This document shows positions 51,260-59,930 of a DNA stretch of 64,000 nt, in pieces (position 1 is the first letter of the stretch; each line of letters begins with the position of its first letter). Position numbers and translations under genes: made by a program. This DNA comes from Peptoniphilaceae bacterium (GTDB taxonomy: Bacteria > Bacillota > Clostridia > Tissierellales > Peptoniphilaceae): NCBI GenBank assembly GCA_910589545.1, contig CAJUSY010000001.1:1-64000 (forward strand), read 5' to 3'. Under the pieces are notes generated by a model that saw nothing but the letters and a program-made list of their open reading frames with translations, ran no database searches and was not told the DNA's origin.

Positions 51260-52954
51260 TTATTCCCAAATTTTTGTTTCAATTTCTGAAGTTCTTTTCA
51301 ATTTTAAAATTTCTTCTGCGTATTGCTTAGCCTCTTTCATTGAAGTACTTGATATTGTATATTTAATTTTTGGAATTGAGGCTGCTGGCGCTGAAAATTC
51401 ATCTAGTCCCATTCCTAAAAGAAGCTTTGTTGCTTTTGTATCCCCTGCAAATCCTCCACACATTCCTGTCCATTTGCCATTTTCATGGCTAACATCGATA
51501 ACTTTCTTAATAGCTCTCAAAACTGCTGGATTGTATGTGTTGTATAGATTTGAAATCTTATCATTACCTCTATCACATGCCAAAATGTATTGAGTCAAAT
51601 CATTAGTTCCAATACTAAAGAAGTCAACATACTCAACCAAATCTTCAGCGACAATTACGCTAGCAGGAGTTTCTATCATAATACCTACTTCAATATTTTC
51701 ATCAAATTGTATATTTTTATCTCTCAATGACTTTTTATTGTCTTCGATAATTTCAATAGCATTTTCAATTTCTTCAACAGAAATAACCATTGGTAACATA
51801 ATTCTAATTTTCCCAAATGCAGATGCCCTTAAAATTGCTTTTATTTGCGCATCAAAGACATCTTTCATATCAAAACAAAATCTAAGCGCTCTCCAACCCA
51901 AGAAAGGATTATCTTCCTTAGGAAATGTATAATAAGGAAGTTCCTTGTCTCCACCTATATCCAAGGTTCTAATAATAACAGATTTATCATCTAGTTTTTC
52001 CACAACATTTTTGTAATATTGAAATTGTTCATCTTCTGTTGGAAAATGATCGTTATACATATACAAAAACTCTGTTCTAAATAATCCAACTCCTTCGCCA
52101 CCTGATTCAAGTCCTTTTTCAAGATCTTCAATGTTTCCGATATTAGTCATAACATCAATATCTTTTCCATCAGTAGTAATTGCTTTGTTGTATCTGTTTT
52201 CTTCAAGTATTGTTTTTTCTTCATCGAGTTTATTCTTTTCATTTTTGTATTCTTGAAGCGTTTCTTCATCTGGATTTATTATGCAAACTCCCTTGAAAGA
52301 GTCAATTATTACGGTTTGTCCATCTTCTACATTTTCAGTTATATCTTTCATTCCAACAAGACATGCAATTCCTAATGTCTGAGCGATAATTGATGTGTGA
52401 GCAGTCTTACCACCCAAATCCATCAAAAATCCAACTACATGGGATTTATCTATTATTGATGTTTCATAAGGAGTTAATTCTTTTGAAACCAAAATCGTGT
52501 TAGGATCCAACGAATCTAGTTTTTCGTATTCAATTCCTTTAATTTTATATAATAATTGTTGACCGATATCTTTGTAATCAGACGCTCTTTCTCTCATGTA
52601 TTCATTGTCTAAAGACTGCATCATAGTTACCATTTCATCGATAGTATCTTTTAGAGCTTTATCACTAGAATTATTTTCATTAATTTTTGTAATGACTGAT
52701 TCAGTCAAAAAAGGATCATCTAACATACTCAAATGAGCTTCTATTACTTGTTGTTGTGTATCATTATCAACTTCTGTATTCGATAAATTCGTTTTATATT
52801 CTTCTAAGGCTTTATTGAATTTATCTACATGAAGTTGAATCTGATCATCTGAAATCTTTTCAGTAGTTACACTAACTTCTTGTTTTCTCATAAGTTTAAC
52901 TTTTCCAATAGCTATTTGCTCACTTGCAATAATACCTTTCTTAATTAAACTCAT
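51260..52954 (-). CDS. ptsI: PTS enzyme I
   Basis: The 564-residue protein has the phosphorylated histidine in GGKTAHTSIIAQTLGI (about 186-188), the VGLFRTEFLYM segment and the C-terminal PEP-binding domain with FFSIGTNDLTQY and CGGFAGD. It transfers phosphate from PEP to HPr. It lies 59 bases after ptsH. Confidence 0.96.
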   Translation of the reverse strand: MSLIKKGIIASEQIAIGKVKLMRKQEVSVTTEKISDDQIQLHVDKFNKALEEYKTNLSNTEVDNDTQQQVIEAHLSMLDDPFLTESVITKINENNSSDKALKDTIDEMVTMMQSLDNEYMRERASDYKDIGQQLLYKIKGIEYEKLDSLDPNTILVSKELTPYETSIIDKSHVVGFLMDLGGKTAHTSIIAQTLGIACLVGMKDITENVEDGQTVIIDSFKGVCIINPDEETLQEYKNEKNKLDEEKTILEENRYNKAITTDGKDIDVMTNIGNIEDLEKGLESGGEGVGLFRTEFLYMYNDHFPTEDEQFQYYKNVVEKLDDKSVIIRTLDIGGDKELPYYTFPKEDNPFLGWRALRFCFDMKDVFDAQIKAILRASAFGKIRIMLPMVISVEEIENAIEIIEDNKKSLRDKNIQFDENIEVGIMIETPASVIVAEDLVEYVDFFSIGTNDLTQYILACDRGNDKISNLYNTYNPAVLRAIKKVIDVSHENGKWTGMCGGFAGDTKATKLLLGMGLDEFSAPAASIPKIKYTISSTSMKEAKQYAEEILKLKRTSEIETKIWE

Positions 52955-52971
52955 AATACCTCCTTATAAAC

Positions 52972-52999
52972 TAAAGCCGCCACAAAAGTGACGGCTTTA
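52972..52999 (-). terminator. Intercistronic hairpin between ptsH and ptsI
   Basis: On the minus strand TAAAGCCGTCAC pairs with GTGGCGGCTTTA with a small loop. The T run after it is short, so it may be a partial terminator or mRNA-stabilising element giving more HPr than EI. Confidence 0.6.
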
Positions 53000-53013
53000 A
53001 ATTCTTTCTTGAA

Positions 53014-53274
53014 TTAATCTTCTAAATTTTCTATAAATTCAACTAATTTTTTTAAGTTTTCTTCTTCGTTTTCGCCATCTAATCTAACAGTCACTTCAGT
53101 ATCTTGAGAAATACCTAGTGCCATAACGTTGAAAATAGATTTTGCGTTGGCTGTTTTACCATCTTTAATAAGTTCAACCTTACCATCAAAATTCTTTACA
53201 AATTGTACCAATGATGCAGCTGGACGTGCGTGCAAACCTGTTTCATTTTTAACTATAACATTTTGTTCTACCAT
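53014..53274 (-). CDS. ptsH: HPr, PTS phosphocarrier protein
   Basis: The 86-residue protein has the active-site histidine in TGLHARPAA (His16 region) and the regulatory serine in NAKSIFNVMALG (Ser47 region), as in Firmicute HPr where serine phosphorylation drives CcpA. It lies upstream of ptsI. Confidence 0.97.
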   Translation of the reverse strand: MVEQNVIVKNETGLHARPAASLVQFVKNFDGKVELIKDGKTANAKSIFNVMALGISQDTEVTVRLDGENEEENLKKLVEFIENLED

Positions 53275-53338
53275 AATAATCCTCCTATGACTACTTTATT
53301 TATATCCTATTAATTGATTTTTTAAACAGGAAAATATT

Positions 53339-54346
53339 CTAATTTATATCTTTTACAGATTCTCTCTTCATAATTTGAGAACTTAAAATCGCTTTTTCAT
53401 TTATAGTTTTATTTTCTTTTAAAACTTTTACTAAAGTTCTCATAGATACAGCTCCTATATCATAATAAGGTTCTTGAACAGTAGTAAGAGTTGGTCTATA
53501 AATACTTGTCATTGGTATATCTCCAAATCCAGATACAGAAATATCTTCGGGAACTTTCTTATTGTTATCGTAACAATAATTAATAAAACCTATTGCTTGC
53601 GCATCTTCACTAAAACTTACACATGTTATGTTTTTAGAATCTTTCATTTCGAAAATCTTATCTCCTGCTTCATAACCATCTTTTACAGAAACACCTTCTG
53701 ATGAGATTTCAAATTTTTCTAATTTCAAATCATCGCATGCTTGTCTGTATCCTCTTAGTTTTTCTTGTCCTATTTCAGTATCTTGATTCTCTTTTACAAA
53801 CAAAATATTCTTGTGACCTAAATCATAAATATGATTAATCATATTTATCATAGCTTCTTTGTAATCTATTTGCACAGTGTGTACATCTTTGATATTCCAG
53901 AATTTGTCCAATTGAATATAAGGGACTGTTTGATCTTTCAGTTTGAAAATAACTTCTGGTTCAATATCTTCTGAAATCAAAATTATTCCTTCTACTTGCT
54001 TTGTAAACATGAAGTCTATAATCTTCTTTTCTTGTTCTAAATCGCCGTATGTAGAAGATAATAGTATGTCATATTTGTACATTCTTCCAATTTCTTCAGC
54101 ACCTCTTACAATTTGTGCCATATATGGAATACCGATATCTTTTACTACAACACCTATCAAATTGGATCTTTTCATTACTAAAGATCTAGCCAATTCATTT
54201 GGTTTAAAATCAAGTTTTTGAATTGCATCTAAAACTTTTCTTCGCGCTTCTGGACTTACAGGCTTGGAATCGTTCATAACTCTAGATACTGTAGAAATTG
54301 AAACTCCAGCGAGTTTTGCTACGTCTTTAATTGTTGGTGATGACAT
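53339..54346 (-). CDS. LacI family regulator, CcpA-like
   Basis: The 335-residue protein has the N-terminal LacI HTH (IKDVAKLAGVSISTVSRVMND), the hinge region (KPNELARSLVMKRSN) and a sugar-binding-type effector domain. It lies directly upstream of ptsH-ptsI, which suggests a CcpA-type global role, but a pathway-specific regulator is possible. It follows the lipid kinase gene without a gap. Confidence 0.82.
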   Translation of the reverse strand: MSSPTIKDVAKLAGVSISTVSRVMNDSKPVSPEARRKVLDAIQKLDFKPNELARSLVMKRSNLIGVVVKDIGIPYMAQIVRGAEEIGRMYKYDILLSSTYGDLEQEKKIIDFMFTKQVEGIILISEDIEPEVIFKLKDQTVPYIQLDKFWNIKDVHTVQIDYKEAMINMINHIYDLGHKNILFVKENQDTEIGQEKLRGYRQACDDLKLEKFEISSEGVSVKDGYEAGDKIFEMKDSKNITCVSFSEDAQAIGFINYCYDNNKKVPEDISVSGFGDIPMTSIYRPTLTTVQEPYYDIGAVSMRTLVKVLKENKTINEKAILSSQIMKRESVKDIN

Positions 54347-55252
54347 TTAATCGCTCCTTACTAAAATATTTATTGGTTTACTATTTATCTCAACTTTCAC
54401 TGGTAAATTCCCACCATATTCTCCATCTACATCTCCTGGAACTGTTTGATTAGATTCAATGGTTAAAGTATCAGTTTGAAAATATAAAACATCTTCAGAG
54501 TATATATGCTTCGAACTAAAAGCATCTATCAAAATCTGAGCAACCTCTTTAAGACGGGAATGTTTAATTATTAGAACATCTAATTTTTGATCGTCAATCT
54601 TTGCTTGAGGGCAAATATTTTTAAAACCTCCTACAGTATTCGAATTGGAGATAATCATAATAGGAGATTTTACTTCTAAATAATCATCCCTAGTCTTAAT
54701 CTTTAACTCCATAGGTTGATTTAATGTATTAGGAAGTTCCTTTAATCCTTCTACAATATATGCAAGCCTGCCGAAAATCGCTTTTTGAGCTTTATCAGTT
54801 ATATAACTAACTGATGCAATATTTCCCACAGCAAAAACGTTGATAAAATATCTATGTGAATCTTCATTACTAATTTTTCCGACATCACTTTTAATAATTT
54901 TACCCGTTTTAATCATTCTATATAATTTGTAAGGTGTTGAAGGTAGATTTAAGTACGTTGCGAAATCGTTTACTGTTCCTGTGGAGTAAATCGTAACCGG
55001 AATATCTGATTCACTATCACAAATTCCGTGAACAACTTCATTAACCGTTCCATCTCCGCCTGATATAACAATCAAATCCCAATCATCTGAAGATGTGTTT
55101 AATGCTTCATTATATGCATCATTTTTGCCTTTTGTTTTAAATAACTGAACGACGAAATTATCCTCAATTAAATAATTAATCAGTTTAGTTAAATCCCTTG
55201 CATGGGTCTGACTTCCAGATGATGGATTCGAGATAATTTTTATTCTTTTCAT
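54347..55252 (-). CDS. Diacylglycerol/lipid kinase
   Basis: The 301-residue protein (from the ATG at 55252) has ISNPSSGSQ, the GGDGTVNEVVHGI motif (about 74-86) and ICPQAKIDDQKLDVLI. These define the DagK/YegS/BmrU family of soluble lipid kinases. A start six codons upstream is also possible; neither has a good ribosome site. It is directly upstream of the CcpA-like gene. Confidence 0.9.
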   Translation of the reverse strand: MKRIKIISNPSSGSQTHARDLTKLINYLIEDNFVVQLFKTKGKNDAYNEALNTSSDDWDLIVISGGDGTVNEVVHGICDSESDIPVTIYSTGTVNDFATYLNLPSTPYKLYRMIKTGKIIKSDVGKISNEDSHRYFINVFAVGNIASVSYITDKAQKAIFGRLAYIVEGLKELPNTLNQPMELKIKTRDDYLEVKSPIMIISNSNTVGGFKNICPQAKIDDQKLDVLIIKHSRLKEVAQILIDAFSSKHIYSEDVLYFQTDTLTIESNQTVPGDVDGEYGGNLPVKVEINSKPINILVRSD

Positions 55253-55362
55253 TCTATCCCATCTTTCCATAATAGCATACCAAAAAATTAATTGTTTTTC
55301 AATAGGAATTTAACAATTTCTACAATTGTTTTCATAAAATTGAAAAAAATTAAAAATTTACA

Positions 55363-55395
55363 ATAAGCCAATCAGAAATATTCCGATTGGCTTAT
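55363..55395 (-). terminator. Terminator of the DUF948 gene
   Basis: On the minus strand ATAAGCCAATC pairs with GATTGGCTTAT with a 11-base loop. The T run is weak. Confidence 0.65.
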
Positions 55396-55409
55396 AAATT
55401 CTTATTAAA

Positions 55410-55850
55410 TTATCTTCGTGCTAAGCTCTTTACGAAATTAATAATATCCCTCGCAGAACCAACATAGTCTGTAGAATTTAAAAATCCGTATTTTATATTA
55501 GTTGCAGTATCCGTTACTGATTCAGCAACATAATCCACAGTGTTAGACACATTGCTAGAAACAGATTCTACATTTGATAAAGTGTTACTAACATTATTTG
55601 TAATATTTCTTACATCTGGAGAAACATCGCCTATTAATCTATCAGCTTTATTTGTTATACCAGTTACATTATCTAGTATTTGTGGTACTTCGCCAATTGA
55701 TCTATCGATATCTTTTTTGTTATCAGCTAAAACAGCTTTTACGCTTTTGATTAAGTCTGTAAGTTTGAAGAAAAATACGATTAAAGCAATTAAGAATCCA
55801 GATAAACAAATATATAATATTATCTTAAATATATATAAAGCATCTACCAT
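55410..55850 (-). CDS. DUF948-type membrane protein
   Basis: The 146-residue protein has one N-terminal membrane segment (about 7-28) and a long helical region with many Asn/Val/Ser repeats (SNTLSNVESVSSNVSNTVDYV). It matches DUF948/YtxG-type proteins, which regularly precede or follow a YtxH gene. It lies 7 bases after the YtxH-like gene. Function unknown, possibly envelope stress. Confidence 0.85.
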   Translation of the reverse strand: MVDALYIFKIILYICLSGFLIALIVFFFKLTDLIKSVKAVLADNKKDIDRSIGEVPQILDNVTGITNKADRLIGDVSPDVRNITNNVSNTLSNVESVSSNVSNTVDYVAESVTDTATNIKYGFLNSTDYVGSARDIINFVKSLARR

Positions 55851-55857
55851 TTCTTAC

Positions 55858-56481
55858 CTACTTTTTGATTTCTTTTTTTACTTCTTTTGCTTCGTCTTTT
55901 GCAGTCTCAGCAGTTTTCTTTGCTTGTTTTTTGCCTTCTTCGACTGTTTTGTCTGCTCCTTTTTTTGCTTCTTCAGCTACATTCTTAGCAGATTCTCCAA
56001 CTTTTTCAGCTGAATTTTTAGCTTGATCTTTAGTATCTTTTACATCTTCTTTGATATCTTTTCCATCTTCTTTTACTACTTCTTTAAGATCTTCTCCAAG
56101 AACTCCTAAATCAGTTTTAACTTCATCAAATTGATCAGAAACTCTATTTAATTCAGTCATTCCTCTATCTTGAAAATCTTGGTATTTATCTTTTACGCTA
56201 TCAGTAACATTGTCTGCAGTTAATCTTACTGTATCTACTGCATCGTTAATGTTATTTACTGCAGTTTTCTTAGTTTCTTCTGCAAATTTTTTGATGTCTT
56301 GTCTTGTTTCTTCACCTGATTTAGGGGCTAATAATAAACCTGCTGCTAAGCCTAAAGATGCACCAATAACTGTTCCTAAAGTTATTTTAGCTTCATCTTC
56401 ATATTTACGTTTAGCAATTTCCCATTTGATTTGTCTTTCCTTTTCTCTTCTTTTATGTTCTAAATAATCCATTAAACTCAT
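55858..56481 (-). CDS. YtxH-like protein with long coiled tail
   Basis: The 207-residue protein has a YtxH domain with the membrane helix TLGTVIGASLGLAAGLLLAPKSGEETR (split: TLGTVIGASLGLAAGLLL and APKSGEETR, about 36-62). A long alanine-, lysine- and glutamate-rich helical tail follows, with repeats resembling LEA-type proteins (AEKVGESAKNVAEEAKKGAD). Usual YtxH proteins are shorter. It may protect membranes or DNA during stress. Confidence 0.85.
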   Translation of the reverse strand: MSLMDYLEHKRREKERQIKWEIAKRKYEDEAKITLGTVIGASLGLAAGLLLAPKSGEETRQDIKKFAEETKKTAVNNINDAVDTVRLTADNVTDSVKDKYQDFQDRGMTELNRVSDQFDEVKTDLGVLGEDLKEVVKEDGKDIKEDVKDTKDQAKNSAEKVGESAKNVAEEAKKGADKTVEEGKKQAKKTAETAKDEAKEVKKEIKK

Positions 56482-56571
56482 AATAACATCTCCTTAAATA
56501 ATTTTTCTTATGGATATAATATACCCTCTATTTTTAGTTCTCAAACATTATTAGTGAAATATTTATAAATT

Positions 56572-57822
56572 TTATTCTTTTAGATATAACCTAACCCAAG
56601 TTTCCCAACCAACTGTATGTTTCGGTGACTTTAATAAACCATTCTTTCCTTTTGAAACCATTCTTACAAAGTCTTGGTCTTCTGTTAAATTTTTCCTTCC
56701 AAATTCATTGAACTTTTCAGTAATTAGACCAGTGTTTTTATCATTTACAAATACCAAGCAATCATCATCAATTGTCTTTCTTATTTCATAATTCTTATCA
56801 CCACTTGTAACATCAAAATCAGAAATTGTTTTATTAATGTCGACTAAATCCCAATTTATTTTATCGTTTTTTGAAAAGAAGGATATTTCATAATTTTGTC
56901 TTATAACTAAATCGTTAGATTCAATCAACAAAACTTTTTTACCTGGAAATGCGTATTCCGATGCATTTTCTATGCTTAATTTTGCATTTTCCGGATTTTC
57001 AATTTCAATCTTTATTGGATCTATTAATATTTTGTATCCATCATTTTCTTTTACCATTTTTAAAGGATTGGTACTTTTATATGATTTATCCGATTTTAAC
57101 TTCGCTTCATCATCTTCTAGCCATTTTAAAATAGTCGCTTGATATTCAGGATTAGAATTTAATTCATTTATAAATTCTTCTGCATCTTTGTTTTTAAAAG
57201 TTACTGATTTATTTGAAGATTTAACAATGCTTATCATTTGTTCTGAGGACTTAGATTGAACGGATTGAATGAATTTTGATTTAACAGATTCTGCTGTAAT
57301 AGTTTTTTCTGCCAAGTTTTCTTGGAACATAGGTTTTATGTATTTAATTCCAAATACTATACCTATAAGTAATGCTACTCCTACAATAGAAAATAAAATC
57401 TTTTTTAATATTGAAGATTTTTCTTCGTCTTCGTATTCATAATATTCATAATCGTTATAATAGTCATTATTTGTTTCTTCAAATGCTTTTTTTCTTTGTT
57501 CTTTTAGCAATTCTGATTCCGATTCAATATCAGTAACACTCAATCTATCAGTTGTATCTTGATTATTGCTATTTATTTCTTTATCGTAATTTGTATGATT
57601 TTTTTCAGAACTCTTCTGATCATCAATTGTGAATATATTTCTATGATTTTGAGATTCACTTCTATATTTTGATGCCTCTAATAGAAAATCTTCAAAAGTT
57701 TTTCCTTCAGAAGAAAAATCATCATCTTTTGAAAAATCATGTCCACAAACTCTACAAAATCTATCTTCAATGCTCACAAAAGAATTACAATTGGGGCATT
57801 TTTTTAAATTAGAATCTTTCAT
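56572..57822 (-). CDS. Zinc-ribbon membrane protein (TcaA-like layout)
   Basis: From the ATG at 57822 the product is about 416 residues. It has an N-terminal zinc ribbon (CPNCNSFVSIEDRFCRVCGHD), a low-complexity acidic region (ending NDYYNDYEYYEYEDEEKSS), a membrane segment (about 145-163) and an extracellular C-terminal part. This order is like that of TcaA/zinc-ribbon membrane proteins of Firmicutes. Function is unknown. A GTG four codons upstream is an alternative start. Confidence 0.75.
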   Translation of the reverse strand: MKDSNLKKCPNCNSFVSIEDRFCRVCGHDFSKDDDFSSEGKTFEDFLLEASKYRSESQNHRNIFTIDDQKSSEKNHTNYDKEINSNNQDTTDRLSVTDIESESELLKEQRKKAFEETNNDYYNDYEYYEYEDEEKSSILKKILFSIVGVALLIGIVFGIKYIKPMFQENLAEKTITAESVKSKFIQSVQSKSSEQMISIVKSSNKSVTFKNKDAEEFINELNSNPEYQATILKWLEDDEAKLKSDKSYKSTNPLKMVKENDGYKILIDPIKIEIENPENAKLSIENASEYAFPGKKVLLIESNDLVIRQNYEISFFSKNDKINWDLVDINKTISDFDVTSGDKNYEIRKTIDDDCLVFVNDKNTGLITEKFNEFGRKNLTEDQDFVRMVSKGKNGLLKSPKHTVGWETWVRLYLKE

Positions 57823-57902
57823 AATATCACTCACCTTTATCTACCATATATTATACATTCTAACACTATTTTAGTTAATAGATACTCGAATTAAATACAT
57901 AC

Positions 57903-58127
57903 GAAAAAAGCATGAGATATTGTCCCATGCTTATAAGCTAAAACGCTTTTATTTCAAAATATCCTCAGAAGACCCTAATCAATTAATGACCTTCAGTATG
58001 TGAAGGTGGGTTGACTGTCTCAAACATCTGATATCCCTTCGAAGAGGGCTCATCATCAATAATCGAACGTCCGTCATCCCTTATAGAGTGTGTCGGTTTA
58101 ATTTTTCAGGATTCCTCTTCTGAGGTT
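57903..58127 (-). ncRNA. ssrS: Structured small RNA, 6S RNA candidate
   Basis: The minus strand carries a perfect sigma-A-type promoter (58134-58162), an RNA body and an intrinsic terminator, with no ORF in between. The RNA body begins CCTCAGAAGA and ends TCTTCTGAGG (57962-58126), so its two ends form a perfect 10-bp closing stem, with further stems inside: CCTTCA/TGAAGG, a CCCT/AGGG stem and AATTAA/TTAATT. Length (about 165 between closing stems), end pairing and a large central bulge fit 6S RNA, which binds RNA polymerase. I could not match a conserved 6S sequence with confidence, so another structured RNA remains possible. The gap of 330 bases holds nothing else. Confidence 0.55.
57908..57932 (-). 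terminator. Terminator of the structured RNA
   Basis: On the minus strand AAGCATG pairs with CATGCTT, followed by a run of T (TTTTTT). It lies about 200 bases downstream of the RNA promoter. Confidence 0.8.
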
Positions 58128-58133
58128 AATTTA

Positions 58134-58162
58134 ATTATACTACAATATAAAAGTGTTTTCAA
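58134..58162 (-). promoter_or_regulatory. Promoter of the structured RNA
   Basis: On the minus strand TTGAAA (58157-58162) and TATAAT (58134-58139) are separated by 17 bases. The RNA's closing stem begins about 8 bases after the -10. The -35 lies just after the rluA-type stop. Confidence 0.85.
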
Positions 58163-58168
58163 GTGAGA

Positions 58169-58990
58169 TTATTTTTCTAAAAACCAAGTAAATCTTTGAG
58201 GAAAATCTGTTCTAATAATATGGTTATTGCCTTTCATGTCTACAAATTCTATTTCATTTGCGTGAAGCATTTGTGAAAAGTCTTCTATTTGTTTTCCATA
58301 CAACCTATCAGCAACTATTGGGCAATTAATATGTTCCATACTGACTCTTATCTGATGAGTCCTGCCTGTTAATAGTTCTAGGCTAACTAAGGAATACTCT
58401 CCATAATTTTTTAGATTTTTCACAATAGTTATGCTTTTTTTACCAAAGTTACTGATTTCAGTTTTTATTCCATTTCTTACTAGATTTAGTTCTAATTCTT
58501 GATCTGTAGGATTTCCCTCGACAATAGCCAAGTACCTTTTTTTAAAAGAATATTTTTGGTAATATGAATGAGCGATTTTATTTTTTGCTATCATCACTAC
58601 TCCCGAAGTATCTTGGTCTAATCTGTTAATAAATCTCACTTTTTGTCTGATATTTCTCTGTTCAAATAAATAGGACACAAAATTAGCCAAGCTCTTTTCC
58701 CCTTCAGTGTTCATCGTAAGTTTATCTGGTTTATTCAAAACAAACACATCTTCATCTTCATATAATACTTCTATGTCCATATCCATCGGTTCGTAATGAT
58801 TTTCTTCATCTATTAGGTTGATGACTAATTTATCCCCTTTTTTCAATTTTGAATTTCTCTTAGCGTGATTTCCGTTAATAAAGATATCATCCTTATAAAT
58901 GCTTATAAATAAATTTTTAGAAATATGATTATTTTGCAAAAATTCATCTAACCTTATTTTTTTATCTATATCAAAACTAATTTGTTTCAT
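58169..58990 (-). CDS. RluA family 23S rRNA/tRNA pseudouridine synthase
   Basis: The 273-residue protein has an N-terminal S4 domain (IRLDEFLQNNHISKN) and the pseudouridine synthase core with the catalytic aspartate in RLDQDTSGVVMIAKN (about 146-160) and LLTGRTHQIRVSM. The exact RNA site is not predictable. It is divergent to the NAD kinase gene. Confidence 0.93.
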   Translation of the reverse strand: MKQISFDIDKKIRLDEFLQNNHISKNLFISIYKDDIFINGNHAKRNSKLKKGDKLVINLIDEENHYEPMDMDIEVLYEDEDVFVLNKPDKLTMNTEGEKSLANFVSYLFEQRNIRQKVRFINRLDQDTSGVVMIAKNKIAHSYYQKYSFKKRYLAIVEGNPTDQELELNLVRNGIKTEISNFGKKSITIVKNLKNYGEYSLVSLELLTGRTHQIRVSMEHINCPIVADRLYGKQIEDFSQMLHANEIEFVDMKGNNHIIRTDFPQRFTWFLEK

Positions 58991-59054
58991 TGTTTAAATC
59001 TCCACTTTTTTGGTATAATAAAATTATATCAAATATTAGGAGCTTTTAGAATAA

Positions 59055-59876
59055 ATGAACATAAACAGTAAAATTATTAATATATATGTAAACGATAACC
59101 AAAAATCATTAGAGACAGCAATGATTGTAAAAGAAAAAATGGAGCAAAAAGGATTTAAACCTACATTTGATTTTGATGAAAATGCTCTGATAAATTTATG
59201 TATTGGTGGAGATGGTGCTTTTTTAAGAGCTGTTCACAAGTATGAGTTTTCTACGATTCCTTTTGTAGGAATTAATACTGGACATTTGGGTTTTTATCAA
59301 GAAATTCTGATTCCAAATATAGATAAATTCATTTCGGATTTAGTAAATCAAAATTATGGTGTTGAAAAAATTTCACTTTTAGAATCTAAAACAGCCATTC
59401 GTAACAGTAGCAAAACATATACTCACAAAGCATTAAATGAGTTTGTTGTAAAAAGTGATGACTCATCAATTGTTTATTTAGATGTTTACATCGACGATAA
59501 TCATCTTGAATCGTTTGCTGGAGACGGAATAATACTATCGACTCCTTCAGGTTCAACTGCATATAATTTTTCAGCAGGAGGATCTGTATTATATCATGGG
59601 CTCGATGGCTTTCAGGTAACACCACTTGCCCCTATTAATTCAAAAGCTTATCGTTCTCTTTTGAATTCATTAGTTGTTCCTTCAAAAAGCAATGTAACTT
59701 TATATTTTAGAGATCACAATTTTGACAAAAAAAGCTCCATCGTTTTGGCAGATGGATTGAATAGAAGCTATGATAATGTCGATTACGTAAACTTTACTTA
59801 TTCAGACCAATATATTAATAAATTAGTATTCTTAAAAGATTGGTACTGGTTAAATATTAAAGACAAATTCTTATAA
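59055..59876 (+). CDS. nadK: NAD kinase
   Basis: The 273-residue protein has the GGDGAFLRAVHKY motif (about 52-64), FVGINTGHLGFYQE, and LSTPSGSTAYNFSAGG. It makes NADP from NAD. It is a single-gene unit: an AGGAG lies 12 bases before the ATG, and a terminator follows. Confidence 0.94.
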   Translation: MNINSKIINIYVNDNQKSLETAMIVKEKMEQKGFKPTFDFDENALINLCIGGDGAFLRAVHKYEFSTIPFVGINTGHLGFYQEILIPNIDKFISDLVNQNYGVEKISLLESKTAIRNSSKTYTHKALNEFVVKSDDSSIVYLDVYIDDNHLESFAGDGIILSTPSGSTAYNFSAGGSVLYHGLDGFQVTPLAPINSKAYRSLLNSLVVPSKSNVTLYFRDHNFDKKSSIVLADGLNRSYDNVDYVNFTYSDQYINKLVFLKDWYWLNIKDKFL

Positions 59877-59881
59877 AATAA

Positions 59882-59930
59882 AAAACATGGATTAACAATG
59901 GTCATACATTATAATCCATGTTTTGTTTTT
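59882..59930. terminator. Terminator between NAD kinase and PBP2 genes
   Basis: AAAACATGGATTA pairs with TAATCCATGTTTT and a T-rich flank follows on the plus strand. The genes converge here, so it may serve both. Confidence 0.8.

Noticed and set aside
57903..58127. tmRNA, SRP RNA or RNase P RNA
   Set aside because: No tRNA-like ends, GGAAG SRP loop or RNase P core motifs are visible.
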